Positions 33,865-44,089 of a DNA stretch of 64,000 nt are shown piece after piece; positions within the stretch are counted from its first letter, which is position 1; every line of letters starts with the position of its first letter. Under the pieces are notes generated by a model. The model worked only from the letters and a program-made list of their open reading frames with translations, did no database searches and had not been told where the DNA came from. The stretch covers positions 372,001-436,000 of the forward strand of contig NZ_CP142208.1 of the NCBI RefSeq assembly GCF_036865545.1. Direction: 5' to 3'. Made by a program: the position numbers and the translations under genes. The DNA comes from Erwinia sp. E_sp_B01_1 (GTDB lineage Bacteria; Pseudomonadota; Gammaproteobacteria; Enterobacterales; Enterobacteriaceae).

Positions 33865-34425
33865 ATGTCCAAAAAGTTCACCGATAAGCAAAAACTAGCC
33901 CTCTGGCAGCAAAGGCAGGAAGCCAATTTCTTTGCCAGTTTCGCCCTGAGCGGTGCCACGCTGGATCCGGGTAATGGACATCCAGGTTTACCTCATTTAC
34001 GTGCACTCCATCGCGCACTGTTCCATGACGTCCTGGAGGATGCCGGAGAACTGCGTCGGGTTGATATCGTGCTTGGCGACACCCCCTGCTGCCATTTCGA
34101 ATATATCGAAAAAGAGGGCAATTCACTGATGCAGGCGCTGGAAGATGAAAATGGTCTGGCCGATCTGCCTCTGGATAAATTCACTGAACGCCTGGCCTGG
34201 TATTATTGCGAGCTGACGGTGCTGCATCCTTTCCTGCGTGGCAATGGCCGCACGCAACGTTTGCTGTTTGAGCAGATCGTTATTCAGGCCGGTTATGATA
34301 TTCAGTGGAAGAAAACAGACAGCGACAGTTGGAAAGAGGCTAACCGCGCCAGCCTGGAAGGGGATCTGAGTTTACTCACCGCCGCGTTTGGCAAAGTGGT
34401 AAGCGAACGGCAGGAAAATGCGTAG
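33865..34425 (+). CDS. fic: Fic-domain protein with a YhfG-like N-terminus (apparent YhfG-Fic fusion)
   Basis: Fic proteins usually transfer AMP from ATP to target proteins, and YhfG is the small antitoxin encoded just before Fic in E. coli. Here one 186-residue protein starts SKKFTDKQKLALW..NFFAS, which resembles remembered YhfG (KKLTDKQKSRLW..NFQAS), and passes after about residue 40 into the Fic core (GLPHLRALH, TPCCHFEYIEKEGNSLMQ). The first 50 or so Fic residues and the YhfG tail are absent. The inhibitory SxxxE(G/N) motif reads SFALSG (25-30), so Glu is Ser. The Fic motif is HPFLRGNGRTQR (121-132): His and GNGRxxR are kept, but the usual metal-binding Asp/Glu is Arg. The upstream motif reads EDAG where WAG is common. 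No separate yhfG is seen. pabA follows after 33 bases, as in E. coli. Confidence 0.85.
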   Translation: MSKKFTDKQKLALWQQRQEANFFASFALSGATLDPGNGHPGLPHLRALHRALFHDVLEDAGELRRVDIVLGDTPCCHFEYIEKEGNSLMQALEDENGLADLPLDKFTERLAWYYCELTVLHPFLRGNGRTQRLLFEQIVIQAGYDIQWKKTDSDSWKEANRASLEGDLSLLTAAFGKVVSERQENA

Positions 34426-34458
34426 AATGGCGGCGTCCCAGATCATCCCGGAGCCAAC

Positions 34459-35034
34459 ATGCTACTGCTTATCGATAACTACGACTCTTTTACCTGGAAT
34501 CTTTACCAGTATTTTTGCGAGCTGGGGGCTGAGGTAGAGGTTCACCGTAACGATGAAATTTCGCTGGCGCAGATTGCGGATTTACAGCCGGAGCGGCTGG
34601 TGATTTCACCCGGGCCTTGCACGCCAGATGAGGCGGGGATTTCTCTGGCCGCTGTCCGTGAGTTTGCCGGGAAGATGCCCATTCTGGGCGTTTGTCTTGG
34701 ACATCAGGCCATCGCACAGGCTTTCGGCGCTCGTGTAGTGCGTGCGCGTCAGGTGATGCACGGGAAAGTGTCGGCTATTGAACATAACGATCGTGGCGTG
34801 TTTGCTGGCCTGAACCATCCGCTAACCGTTACCCGTTATCATTCGTTGATAGTGGAAACGGCCTCGCTGCCGGAAGCGTTCGAGGTCACGGCATGGACAC
34901 TCTCCAACGGAGAACCGGATGAGATCATGGGCTTTCGTCACCGTCATTTACCGCTGGAAGGCGTACAGTTTCATCCTGAAAGCATCCTCAGCGAGCAGGG
35001 GCATCAACTCCTCGGTAATTTCCTGAAAGCGTGA
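34459..35034 (+). CDS. pabA: Aminodeoxychorismate synthase, glutaminase subunit
   Basis: PabA supplies ammonia from glutamine to PabB for 4-aminobenzoate and folate. The 191-residue class I amidotransferase (E. coli 187) has the nucleophile Cys79 in [14 protein letters not shown], the [12 protein letters not shown] loop and the His-Glu pair in VQFHPESIL. It lies 33 bases after fic and 84 before argD, the order seen in E. coli. Confusion with TrpG is unlikely because of the context. Confidence 0.95.
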   Translation: MLLLIDNYDSFTWNLYQYFCELGAEVEVHRNDEISLAQIADLQPERLVISPGPCTPDEAGISLAAVREFAGKMPILGVCLGHQAIAQAFGARVVRARQVMHGKVSAIEHNDRGVFAGLNHPLTVTRYHSLIVETASLPEAFEVTAWTLSNGEPDEIMGFRHRHLPLEGVQFHPESILSEQGHQLLGNFLKA

Positions 35035-35048
35035 AATAATTGCAATTC

Positions 35049-35087
35049 AGTGATTTTTTATGCATATTTTGTGATTATAATTTCACT
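35049..35087 (+). promoter_or_regulatory. Tandem ARG boxes (ArgR operator) of argD
   Basis: Two 18-base ARG-box-like sequences at 35049-35066 and 35070-35087 are separated by three bases, the usual ArgR arrangement. Against TNTGAATWWWWATTCANW I count about 13 of 16 and 14 of 16 informative matches. The second is TGTGATTATAATTTCACT. Arginine repression of argD is inferred. Confidence 0.8.
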
Positions 35088-35115
35088 CTCTGACAACGAA
35101 AAAAACATGAGGTAG

Positions 35116-36336
<1,221 letters not shown>

Positions 36337-36344
36337 CAGACCGA

Positions 36345-36371
36345 CAGGGAGCTGAGCTGCTCAGCTCCCTG
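36345..36371 (+). terminator. Perfect hairpin after argD
   Basis: CAGGGAGCTGAG (36345-36356) and CTCAGCTCCCTG (36360-36371) with a three-base loop stand nine bases after the argD stop. No T run follows. Confidence 0.6.
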
Positions 36372-36513
36372 GGGATTTCCCATCAGCTCAAATTTTGCAT
36401 CAGATCCCTTTCCACGCCATGCCGCTCTCTCACACCTGCATTCGTACCGCCCCCTGCAGACCGGCTGTCAGGCCCTCTTTCATCTCACCGTACAGGCAGC
36501 ACAGGATAAGCAG

Positions 36514-38592
36514 TCAGGACGATTTTCTTAACTTGCGTGAGAGCCAGCGTCCGTGGTGCGGACGTGAACTCCAGGCGAGTGAGGAGATGGTATGCATCAC
36601 GCTCAGATGCCCCAGAATACGCTTCACATGCCTTTCAAGAATGGTGACCGGCCCCTGATGAAACTCCACCTGTGAATCCAGCACGTTAGCTTCAGAGCTG
36701 GGGCCATCATATTCCAGTCGCTGCTGACAGCGTTGCAGTGCCACCTCGCAGGATTGCAAATAGCGCTCTGCCAGCGAAGAGGTCAGCATGGTGTGCTCGC
36801 GCGCCAGCGTGGTCATGGCATTGATATGCTCAACGATAAACTGACTGTGCGTTACCCAGAGTTTCATATCGGAAAGATAACTGGGATCAAATCCCGGCTC
36901 CTGCATCGCCTGATTCAGCGAGTTATACAGCGCGTTGTGAGCCTGATTTACTTTTATGCGCTGGTAAGCCAGCTTCACCGGATCCTGCTCATTCCCCAGT
37001 AAAAGCTGTAACGCATCCTGATAAGTGCCCAACGCATCGTGCGCATTCTGTCGCAGCAGACCGCTTTGCCACTGTGGCCATAACCAGACCATGCCGGCAA
37101 AGGCAATCAGACAGCCCATCAACGTATCCAGCAACCGGGGCAGCAGGAAATCTGCCCCATTCAGCGAGAGGAGCTGTAAAGAGTAAACGGCGGTGACGGT
37201 AAAACCGATCATGGCAAAGCCGTAGAACTTACGGATAAACAGATAGCTGATCAGGGTGATCGCCAGCATCACCAGCAGGACGATCGATTCCGGTGCCTGA
37301 AGTCGCAGGGTTATAGCCGCAATAACCAACCCGGCAAGCGTGCCAAGCGCACGGTGCTGGATCCTTACCCGGGTGGCACTGTAGCCATTCTGACTGACGA
37401 ACATCACCGTCATCAGGATCCAGTAAGGTTTTGGCAGATTAAAGAACAGCGCCAGGGAGCTGGCAAAGGTCAGCATCACGGCGAACCGGCCTGCGGTTCG
37501 CAGGGCTGCGGATTTCAACGACAGATAGCTTTTGATGGCGGGCAGCAGAGGCAGCCGGCGTTGCCGATCGGCCATTAAGTCCCGCTGATAGAGAGGGCGC
37601 TGCGTGCGCAACACCCGTCCGATACGGCTGAAATGGTAATAGCAAAAGGTCCCAACCGGATTATCCGGATTCTGACGCGAAATTTTCTCCAGCGCCTGCA
37701 ACTGTTTTTCCATGGTGAAACGGTTGGGCAGCTTGTGATAGAGGATATCGTCGGCCAGTTCACGCAGCCTGGCAGCTATAGTCTGAGCATTCCAGCGAAT
37801 GACCGCTTCAGCATGGCTCTGCTCAACCAGTTTTTGCACCTCCTCCGGCTGATGCAGACTGACTGAGATATGTTCCTGCAAATCCAGCGCCACCTGAAAT
37901 GCCCGGGTTAGCCGTTTATGATGGTTATAACGGGTAGCTGACAGCATGTGCATTTGCTGATAGCAGGTGGTGATCAGGTCGACAGCTTTCTGCTGTCGTA
38001 TCAGCAGCGGAGGCAGGGCCTTTTCAGGATCGGTAAGCCGGGTCAGCAGGGTATATTTGGCTTCGCAATAGCCCGCCAGCTCCCGGTAGAGCAGGCTGAG
38101 AGTTTCGCGCATCGGCTGCTCTTTCCACAGCCAGAACCAGAACCAGTTAAAGACTCCGTACCAGATTGTGCCCAAAATATAGAGCATCGGCGGTTCCCAG
38201 ACGGGCATACGTCCGGCCAGACTCAGCGTAAAAATTGCAGCAATCAGCGAGCCTGGCAGCAAACGCCCATGCAGCGGGCTTAGCTCCCCGGTAATGCCCA
38301 GCAGCATCGCCATCGTAAAGAGAATAACCGGCAGGGGAACGGCATGGCCGCCAAGGTACTGGATCAGGAAGCTGCTGAAGGCAAACAGGCTTCCGCCGAC
38401 AATCAGGCGTTTGAAAAAACGTTTATGAGGCGTATCGAGACCAGCAATATTGCAACAGGCAGGCACTAAGGAAAAGAGTAAACCTCTCTGCAAATCGCCC
38501 AGCAGCCATCCTGTAGCCACGGGTAAACAGAGCACCAGCGTCTGGCGCAGTGCGTAATTAACTTCTGGGTGATAAATGATTCGACGCCACAT
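36514..38592 (-). CDS. yhfK: YhfK, FUSC-like inner-membrane protein
   Basis: YhfK belongs to the YccS/FUSC family of membrane proteins of unknown function, distantly like aromatic acid exporters. The 692 residues (E. coli about 696) have two clusters of hydrophobic segments (LRQTLVLCLPVATGWLLG, PYWILMTVMFVSQNGYSATR, LIAFAGMVWLWPQW) separated by long helical cytoplasmic parts. Start at 38592 is chosen because GGAG lies four bases before it and because an earlier start would fall in the crp terminator. It follows crp on the same strand. Confidence 0.9.
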   Translation of the reverse strand: MWRRIIYHPEVNYALRQTLVLCLPVATGWLLGDLQRGLLFSLVPACCNIAGLDTPHKRFFKRLIVGGSLFAFSSFLIQYLGGHAVPLPVILFTMAMLLGITGELSPLHGRLLPGSLIAAIFTLSLAGRMPVWEPPMLYILGTIWYGVFNWFWFWLWKEQPMRETLSLLYRELAGYCEAKYTLLTRLTDPEKALPPLLIRQQKAVDLITTCYQQMHMLSATRYNHHKRLTRAFQVALDLQEHISVSLHQPEEVQKLVEQSHAEAVIRWNAQTIAARLRELADDILYHKLPNRFTMEKQLQALEKISRQNPDNPVGTFCYYHFSRIGRVLRTQRPLYQRDLMADRQRRLPLLPAIKSYLSLKSAALRTAGRFAVMLTFASSLALFFNLPKPYWILMTVMFVSQNGYSATRVRIQHRALGTLAGLVIAAITLRLQAPESIVLLVMLAITLISYLFIRKFYGFAMIGFTVTAVYSLQLLSLNGADFLLPRLLDTLMGCLIAFAGMVWLWPQWQSGLLRQNAHDALGTYQDALQLLLGNEQDPVKLAYQRIKVNQAHNALYNSLNQAMQEPGFDPSYLSDMKLWVTHSQFIVEHINAMTTLAREHTMLTSSLAERYLQSCEVALQRCQQRLEYDGPSSEANVLDSQVEFHQGPVTILERHVKRILGHLSVMHTISSLAWSSRPHHGRWLSRKLRKSS

Positions 38593-38604
38593 CACTCCGT
38601 ACCA

Positions 38605-38636
38605 AATAAAACGGCGCAACAGTAACTGTTGCGCCG
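38605..38636 (-). terminator. crp terminator
   Basis: CGGCGCAACAG (38612-38622) and CTGTTGCGCCG (38626-38636) make a perfect 11-bp stem with a three-base loop, followed on the minus strand by TTTTATTT. It stands 15 bases after crp and just before yhfK. Confidence 0.9.
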
Positions 38637-38650
38637 TGGATCAGAGCCGA

Positions 38651-39283
38651 TTAGCGAGTGCCGTAGACAACGATCGTTTTACCGTGTGCCGAGATCAGGT
38701 TTTGATCTTCCAGCATTTTCAGAATACGCCCTACCGTTTCACGTGAGCAGCCAACGATCTGCCCAATTTCCTGGCGGGTGATTTTGATCTGCATGCCGTC
38801 CGGATGCGTCATGGCGTCGGGTTGCTTCGCCAGGTTCAGCAGGGTTTGCGCGATGCGACCTGTCACATCGAGGAAAGCTAAATTGCCCACTTTCTCAGAA
38901 GTCACCTGCAGACGACGCGCCATCTGTGAAGAGAGACGCATCAGAATGTCAGGGTTAACCTGAATCAGCTGACGGAATTTTTTGTAGGAGATCTCAGCCA
39001 CTTCACAGGCTGTCTTCGCACGTACCCACGCGCTGCGTTCCTGACCCTCTTCGAACAGGCCAAGCTCGCCAATGAAGTCACCCTGATTGAGGTAAGAGAG
39101 GATCATCTCTTTGCCTTCTTCATCCTTGATAAGTACCGCTACTGCGCCTTTGACGATGTAGTAGAGCGTTTCCGCCTTTTCACCCTGATGAATCAGCGTG
39201 CTTTTGGAGGGATACTTATGAATATGGCAATGTGACAGGAACCATTCAAGTGTCGGGTCTGTTTGCGGTTTGCCGAGAACCAT
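38651..39283 (-). CDS. crp: cAMP receptor protein (catabolite activator)
   Basis: CRP binds cAMP and controls hundreds of genes, mostly for carbon use. The 210 residues are almost identical to E. coli: cAMP pocket with [19 protein letters not shown], the hinge helix ([15 protein letters not shown]) and the C-terminal helix-turn-helix with recognition residues CSRETVGR. Length and both domains are complete. The gene has a long leader of about 160 bases and is divergent from yhfA. Confidence 0.99.
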   Translation of the reverse strand: MVLGKPQTDPTLEWFLSHCHIHKYPSKSTLIHQGEKAETLYYIVKGAVAVLIKDEEGKEMILSYLNQGDFIGELGLFEEGQERSAWVRAKTACEVAEISYKKFRQLIQVNPDILMRLSSQMARRLQVTSEKVGNLAFLDVTGRIAQTLLNLAKQPDAMTHPDGMQIKITRQEIGQIVGCSRETVGRILKMLEDQNLISAHGKTIVVYGTR

Positions 39284-39591
39284 TCGCTGTTATCCTCTGT
39301 TGTAATCGTGCCTAAATACAGGGGCAGAGTTCCCTGCCAGGCGTTGAAATAGTCAAGCGTTTCCCATCAGGAAATTTATTCGGGCCTCTGTCAAAAGCCT
39401 GGCTCGTTATGTCGTCCCGTTTCGTCATGCATGTAGAGTACTGACGAATATATTACAGCTTTGTTTGTAGCACAGCTTTCAATGGGTGTCTTCTGTTGTC
39501 TCGCTTCAGCATAGTGCGAAAACTGCCGCATTGCCGTTTTTCAGGGTAAAGCGTAATCTGAGGTTAACTGAATGAATTAGAGGAACTTGTT
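39284..39591. promoter_or_regulatory. Divergent crp / yhfA control region (308 bases)
   Basis: No gene is seen. Read on the minus strand, much of the outer part resembles the remembered E. coli crp upstream sequence (AAGCGAGACA, AAAGCT, GTAATA). A TAATAT at 39455-39450 (minus) is a candidate -10 that would give a crp leader of about 160 bases, as in E. coli (about 167). CRP autoregulation is expected, but no clean CRP palindrome is visible. Confidence 0.55.
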
Positions 39592-39993
39592 ATGCAGGCT
39601 CGGGTAAAGTGGGTAGAAGGGTTAACGTTTTTGGGAGAATCCTCATCGGGACATCAGGTGTTGATGGATGGGAATTCAGGCGATAAGGCACCAAGCCCGA
39701 TGGAAATGGTGCTGATGGCCGCGGGCGGATGCAGCGCAATAGATGTGGTTTCCATCCTGCAGAAGGGCCGTCATAACGTCAGGGATTGCGAGGTTAAGCT
39801 AACTTCAGAGCGCCGTGAGGAAGCACCCCGCCTGTTTACCCATATCAATATGCACTTTATTGTCAGCGGTGCAGCGCTGGCTGATAAGGCCGTAGCGCGT
39901 GCTGTGGATCTCTCCGCTGAGAAATATTGCTCTGTTGCGCTGATGTTAGGAAAGGGCGTGGAGATCACCCACAGTTATGAAGTGATTGAATAA
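39592..39993 (+). CDS. yhfA: YhfA, OsmC-like protein
   Basis: YhfA belongs to the OsmC/Ohr fold, which includes thiol peroxidases, but its own substrate is not known. The 133 residues (E. coli 134) keep both family cysteines: Cys47 in AAGGCSAIDV and Cys113 in SAEKYCSVALM. AGAGGAAC stands before the ATG. It is divergent from crp and convergent with prkB, only nine bases apart. Confidence 0.92.
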   Translation: MQARVKWVEGLTFLGESSSGHQVLMDGNSGDKAPSPMEMVLMAAGGCSAIDVVSILQKGRHNVRDCEVKLTSERREEAPRLFTHINMHFIVSGAALADKAVARAVDLSAEKYCSVALMLGKGVEITHSYEVIE

Positions 39994-40002
39994 CAGGATA
40001 AG

Positions 40003-40914
40003 TCACTGCATCACCGTTTTGCTGCTGCCCCGCACTGTCGGGGCATCACTCAATTTTTTCCCCTGGATCAGCCGTTTCACCAGCGGCCCCATGATCAATT
40101 CCATCGCCAGCCCCATTTTTCCACCCGGCACCACTAATGTATTGATGTGGGAGATAAAAGACCCCTGTAGCATCGACAACAGGTAGGGGAAATCAATATC
40201 CTCCAGCGCCTGGAAGTGGATCACTACAAAGCTCTCATCCAGCGAGGGAATGGCTCGCGCAGCGAAGGGGTTAGAGGTATCTACAGTGGGGACGCGCTGG
40301 AAGTTGATGTGTGTGCGCGAGAACTGTGGGGTGATGAAATTAATGTAATCTTCCATAGAGCGCACTACCGAATCCATTACCGCCTCGCGGGAGTGCCCCC
40401 GTTCACTGGTGTCGCGCACTAATTTCTGGATCCACTCCAGGTTAACGATGGGGACCACGCCGACCAGCAGGTCAACATGCTGTGAAACGTTATCGGTAGG
40501 CGTCACGACACCGCCGTGCAGGCCTTCATAAAACAAAACGTCGGTAGGTTCAGGCAGGGGTTGCCACGGCGTAAAGGTGCCCGGAACCTGGTTCCACGGC
40601 ACAGCTTCATCATAAGTGTGAAGGTATTTACGCGATTTGCCGCTGCCGCTACGGCCATATTCAGCAAAGGTGTGTTCCAGTAGCGCGAAGTCATTGGCTT
40701 CGGGACCGAAATAGCTGATATGCCGGCCCATATCGCGCGCCTTACGGATGGCCATGTCCATCTCAGGACGGGTGTAGCGATGAAAGCTGTCACCTTCGAC
40801 TTCTGCAGCATGCAGATTCAGCTGCTGGAAAATTTTTCTGAAAGCCAGGCTGGTGGTAGTGGTTCCCGCTCCGCTGGAACCGGTCACCGCGATGACCGGA
40901 TGTTTGGCTGACAT
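40003..40914 (-). CDS. prkB: PrkB, phosphoribulokinase-like protein
   Basis: PrkB is a P-loop kinase related to phosphoribulokinase; its substrate in heterotrophic enterics is unknown. The 303 residues include the P-loop GSSGAGTT (12-19), VEGDSFHRYTR and the FYEGLHGG strand. The protein agrees with E. coli PrkB up to about residue 289 and then carries about 14 extra C-terminal residues. It follows yheU by 89 bases on the same strand. Confidence 0.93.
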   Translation of the reverse strand: MSAKHPVIAVTGSSGAGTTTTSLAFRKIFQQLNLHAAEVEGDSFHRYTRPEMDMAIRKARDMGRHISYFGPEANDFALLEHTFAEYGRSGSGKSRKYLHTYDEAVPWNQVPGTFTPWQPLPEPTDVLFYEGLHGGVVTPTDNVSQHVDLLVGVVPIVNLEWIQKLVRDTSERGHSREAVMDSVVRSMEDYINFITPQFSRTHINFQRVPTVDTSNPFAARAIPSLDESFVVIHFQALEDIDFPYLLSMLQGSFISHINTLVVPGGKMGLAMELIMGPLVKRLIQGKKLSDAPTVRGSSKTVMQ

Positions 40915-41003
40915 GGCATACCTCCCTGAAAAAAATCACATCGATCCAGCATTGGTACCATGTTTAACGCACAGGTGTCATCTCTGTGCATTAAACCGCC
41001 TTG

Positions 41004-41222
41004 TTAACCGGTCACCTGGCCACGAGGCATAATATTTACTGTTTCATGCAGTTCTGACCACACCAGCACTACTTCGCCGCTGTTTAGCAGGCGGCGAACG
41101 TCTGCAACTTTTTGTTCAAGGGTCTTTTCCTGCTCGCCATAGTCAGTGCCCTCCCGCAGCACAAAGGCTTCCAGCAGGTTATCGAGAGTTTCAGCGTCTA
41201 AATCTTTCCAGGGAATAATCAC
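41004..41222 (-). CDS. yheU: YheU, small conserved protein (UPF0270)
   Basis: YheU is a 72-residue acidic protein of unknown function, found in the same place in E. coli with the same length. The start is GTG at 41222, one base after the yheT TAA (TAAcGTG), so translation is probably coupled. Conserved blocks are [22 protein letters not shown] and [14 protein letters not shown] longer frame starts inside yheT and is rejected. Confidence 0.9.
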   Translation of the reverse strand: MIIPWKDLDAETLDNLLEAFVLREGTDYGEQEKTLEQKVADVRRLLNSGEVVLVWSELHETVNIMPRGQVTG

Positions 41223-41223
41223 G

Positions 41224-42216
41224 TTAGTTGTCCAGCCAGGTTGAAAGCCATTGAGGTATACGTTGCTCAAGCCACATTTGCGGTTTCCGCAGGGTGCCGC
41301 CGACAAATCCTACGTGGCCGCCATACTCCGTCAGCTGATAAGTGACGCTGGAAGGCAGCAGGCCGGCAGCGGGTATGACCTCGCTGGTCATAAAGGGATC
41401 GTCTTTAGCATGGATGATCAGCAAAGGTTTTGCCACGCCGGGCAGTAAAGGCATCGCGCTACAGCGGCGATAATAGTCTGTTGCATCCAGAAATCCGTGC
41501 GCTCTGGCCGTAATAACGTCATCAAAATCCCGCAGTTTTTTCAACGCCCGGAGCTGCGGAAGGTCGATGGGCAGCGTTCCGGGCCAGGCGAGTAATTTAC
41601 GCTCGGCATTCTGCTTGAGCAGGCTGAGGAGATAGCGCTGGTAGAAACGGGAAAATCCCTGTTCCAGCTTCAGGCTACAGGGTTCAAGCATCAGTGGGGC
41701 AGAAACCACCACTCCGGCATCAAGCAGGCAGGCATTCCCCTGTTCACCCATCAGACAGGCCAGCATATTTCCCCCAAGAGAGAAACCCACAGCAGCGGTA
41801 GGCACCGCTCCCCATTCCTCCCTTAGCCACTGAAGAAAGAAGCGGGCATCGCTGGTTTCGCCGGAGTGATAAATTCGCCGCAGCCGGTTCGGTTCGCCGC
41901 TGCACCCACGGAAATGCATCACCACGCCCAGCCAGCCCCGCGCTTTACAGACCTGCAGCAGTCCGTGCGCGTAGGGACTGTGGAAGCTTCCCTCCAGCCC
42001 GTGAAAGAGCACAACCCTGGGCTTATGTTTAGCGCCAGCGGGATCTTCACTCCAGGCCAGATCGACAAAATCCGTATCCGGAAGCGTCAGGCGCTGCCAG
42101 TGAGGTTGCAGCTCAATCCGGCGGCGAATCAGCCGTGGCAAAATCGTTTGCAGATGGGCATTGCTCATGCCAGCCAGCGGCCTGAAAGGCAGGGCTGTTC
42201 CGTGATTAAAATTCAT
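41224..42216 (-). CDS. yheT: YheT, AB-hydrolase-fold esterase-like protein
   Basis: YheT is an alpha/beta hydrolase of the EMB8/YheT family with a presumed esterase role; the substrate is unknown. The 330 residues (E. coli 340) show the nucleophile elbow GFSLGGN, the oxyanion region VLFHGLEGS, an Asp in IHAKDDPF and the His in EYGGHVGF. I use the ATG at 42216; a TTG at 42222 is also in frame. It precedes yheU and prkB as one unit. In E. coli yheS lies directly upstream; here lysE-tauABCD intervenes. Confidence 0.92.
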   Translation of the reverse strand: MNFNHGTALPFRPLAGMSNAHLQTILPRLIRRRIELQPHWQRLTLPDTDFVDLAWSEDPAGAKHKPRVVLFHGLEGSFHSPYAHGLLQVCKARGWLGVVMHFRGCSGEPNRLRRIYHSGETSDARFFLQWLREEWGAVPTAAVGFSLGGNMLACLMGEQGNACLLDAGVVVSAPLMLEPCSLKLEQGFSRFYQRYLLSLLKQNAERKLLAWPGTLPIDLPQLRALKKLRDFDDVITARAHGFLDATDYYRRCSAMPLLPGVAKPLLIIHAKDDPFMTSEVIPAAGLLPSSVTYQLTEYGGHVGFVGGTLRKPQMWLEQRIPQWLSTWLDN

Positions 42217-42301
42217 GTTCAAAATGCTTGTAGGATCCCTGTCACATTGCTAGCTTCGACAAGTTCGTTTCTGGTCAGGGGGTGAGGAGCACCCGTTTCA
42301 T

Positions 42302-42904
42302 ATGGAACTGAGTTTATTTTTATCAATGTTGGGCTTTTTATGGGTCGCAGCCATTACGCCAGGCCCTAATAATATGTTACTCACCGCCTCCGGCGCCAAT
42401 TTTGGTTTTTTGCGCTCATTGTGGCTGTTGATCGGCATCATGCTCGGTATGCAGGTGATGCTGCTGATGGTCGCCTTTGGGATTGGCGGCTTGATTCTGC
42501 TCTATCCTTCGCTGCATCTCTTTTTGAAAATAGCTGGCAGTGTCTATCTCCTCTGGCTGGCGTGGAAAATAGCCACGGCAACCTATGAGAAACTGGAAAC
42601 CAGTAGCGCACCTGCCGCACCGATGCCGTTCTGGCAGGGCGGGTTGCTGCAGCTTATTAATCCCAAAGCCTGGCTAATGGCGCTGGGTGCCGTCGCCAGC
42701 TTCAGCCTGGCAGGGGATGAGTATCGCCATTCCGTCATGGCCATCAGCATCGGTATGGCGCTGGTTAACGTGGTTTCAGGCCTGATCTGGCTGGGCTTCG
42801 GTTCGCTGATTGGCCGCATTTTGCGGAGCCGTCGCGCCTGGACCGTTTTTAACCTCTCAATGGGTCTCCTGACTGCCGCCTGCGTCCTGTTGATTTGGCG
42901 CTGA
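42302..42904 (+). CDS. LysE/RhtB-family amino acid exporter
   Basis: This is an inner-membrane exporter of the LysE superfamily, whose members expel amino acids such as cysteine, threonine or lysine; the substrate here is unknown. The 200 residues hold six hydrophobic segments and the family signature TPGPNNMLLTASGANFG near the N-terminus and the second half motif NPKAWLMALG. AGGAG lies upstream of the ATG. It begins the block inserted between yheT and yheS and is closed by a terminator. A link to cysteine or sulfur export is possible given tauABCD next to it, but unproved. Confidence 0.88.
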   Translation: MELSLFLSMLGFLWVAAITPGPNNMLLTASGANFGFLRSLWLLIGIMLGMQVMLLMVAFGIGGLILLYPSLHLFLKIAGSVYLLWLAWKIATATYEKLETSSAPAAPMPFWQGGLLQLINPKAWLMALGAVASFSLAGDEYRHSVMAISIGMALVNVVSGLIWLGFGSLIGRILRSRRAWTVFNLSMGLLTAACVLLIWR

Positions 42905-42920
42905 AGACGCTTTCTGAAAG

Positions 42921-42947
42921 AACCATCGCCACGCGGTGGTTTTTTTA
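42921..42947 (+). terminator. Terminator after the LysE-family gene
   Basis: AACCATCGC and GCGGTGGTT pair over nine positions (one G-U) around a CAC loop, followed by seven T in all. A strong intrinsic terminator that separates the exporter from tauABCD. Confidence 0.85.
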
Positions 42948-43098
42948 TGGCTTAAATCCGCTTTTAAGCTTTGGTTTCCAGTGATTGTTCTAAGGATGAA
43001 TGGTTATAAAAGATAATTTTTAATTACTTTATCGCGATGATTGCTCTCGGTTACAAAGGCGTTATTCAGACAATAACGATCACTTACCGGGGCAGGTT

Positions 43099-44076
43099 AT
43101 GGCGGGAAAATTCACTCTTACAATTATTGCGGCGGCACTTTCATTGTCGGCACTCAGCGCACAAGCGGTGGATGTCACCGTCGCTTATCAAACTTCTGCG
43201 GAGCCGGCCAAGATCGCTCAGGCTGATGATACCTTCGCCAAAGAGAGCGGGGCGAAAGTGGACTGGCGCAAGTTTGACAGTGGAGCCAGCGTGGTGCGCG
43301 CGTTAGCTTCCGGGGACGTGCAGATTGGCAATATCGGATCCAGTCCTCTGGCGGTGGCCGCCAGTCAGCAGGTGCCCATAGAGGTCTTCCTGCTGGCCTC
43401 TCAGCTGGGAAATTCTGAAGCGCTGGTAGTGAAGAAAACTATCAGCAGTCCGCAAGATCTGCTCGGCAAACGCATTGCGGTGCCGTTCATCTCCACCACG
43501 CATTACAGCCTGCTGTCAGCGCTTAAACACTGGGGCATCCGTCCCGATCAACTTCAAATTGTTAATCTTCAGCCCCCTGCAATTATTGCTGCCTGGCAAC
43601 GGGGCGACATTGATGGCGCTTACGTCTGGGCGCCAGCGGTGAATGAACTGGAGAAGGAGGGCAAAGTCCTGACCGATTCAGCACGGGTTGGCGAGTGGGG
43701 TTCACCGACGCTGGATGTGTGGGTAGTACGCAAAGATTTTGCGCAGCAGCATCCTGAAGTGGTCACCGCATTTGCCCGTAGTGCGTTAACGGCGCAAAAA
43801 GGCTATCTCGACAATCCGGAACAGTGGCTGAAAGACGGTAATAACCTCAGCAAGCTGTCGCGTCTGAGCGGTGTTCCGGAAGACCAGGTTCCGGGTCTGG
43901 TTAAGGGCAATACCTATCTCACCGCCCGGCAACAGGTGGAGCAACTGGGGAAACCCGTGGATCAGGCCATTATCGATACCGCTAAATTCCTCAAAGCTCA
44001 GGGCAAGGTGCTTCAGGCGGCCAGTGATTACAGCGACTATGTTACCGATCGCTTTGTTAAGCAAATTGCTGAGTGA
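43099..44076 (+). CDS. tauA: TauA, taurine-binding periplasmic protein
   Basis: TauA captures taurine for the TauABC transporter during sulfur starvation. The 325 residues carry a signal peptide (cut near AQA-VDV, residue 23) and the SsuA/TauA fold (FDSGASVVRALASGDVQIGNIGSSP, GAYVWAPAVNE). GGGGCAGG precedes the ATG. The AT-rich 190 bases upstream likely hold the promoter and a Cbl site, but I cannot point to one with confidence. First gene of tauABCD. Confidence 0.95.
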   Translation: MAGKFTLTIIAAALSLSALSAQAVDVTVAYQTSAEPAKIAQADDTFAKESGAKVDWRKFDSGASVVRALASGDVQIGNIGSSPLAVAASQQVPIEVFLLASQLGNSEALVVKKTISSPQDLLGKRIAVPFISTTHYSLLSALKHWGIRPDQLQIVNLQPPAIIAAWQRGDIDGAYVWAPAVNELEKEGKVLTDSARVGEWGSPTLDVWVVRKDFAQQHPEVVTAFARSALTAQKGYLDNPEQWLKDGNNLSKLSRLSGVPEDQVPGLVKGNTYLTARQQVEQLGKPVDQAIIDTAKFLKAQGKVLQAASDYSDYVTDRFVKQIAE

Positions 44077-44089
44077 TTAAGGGGATCCC

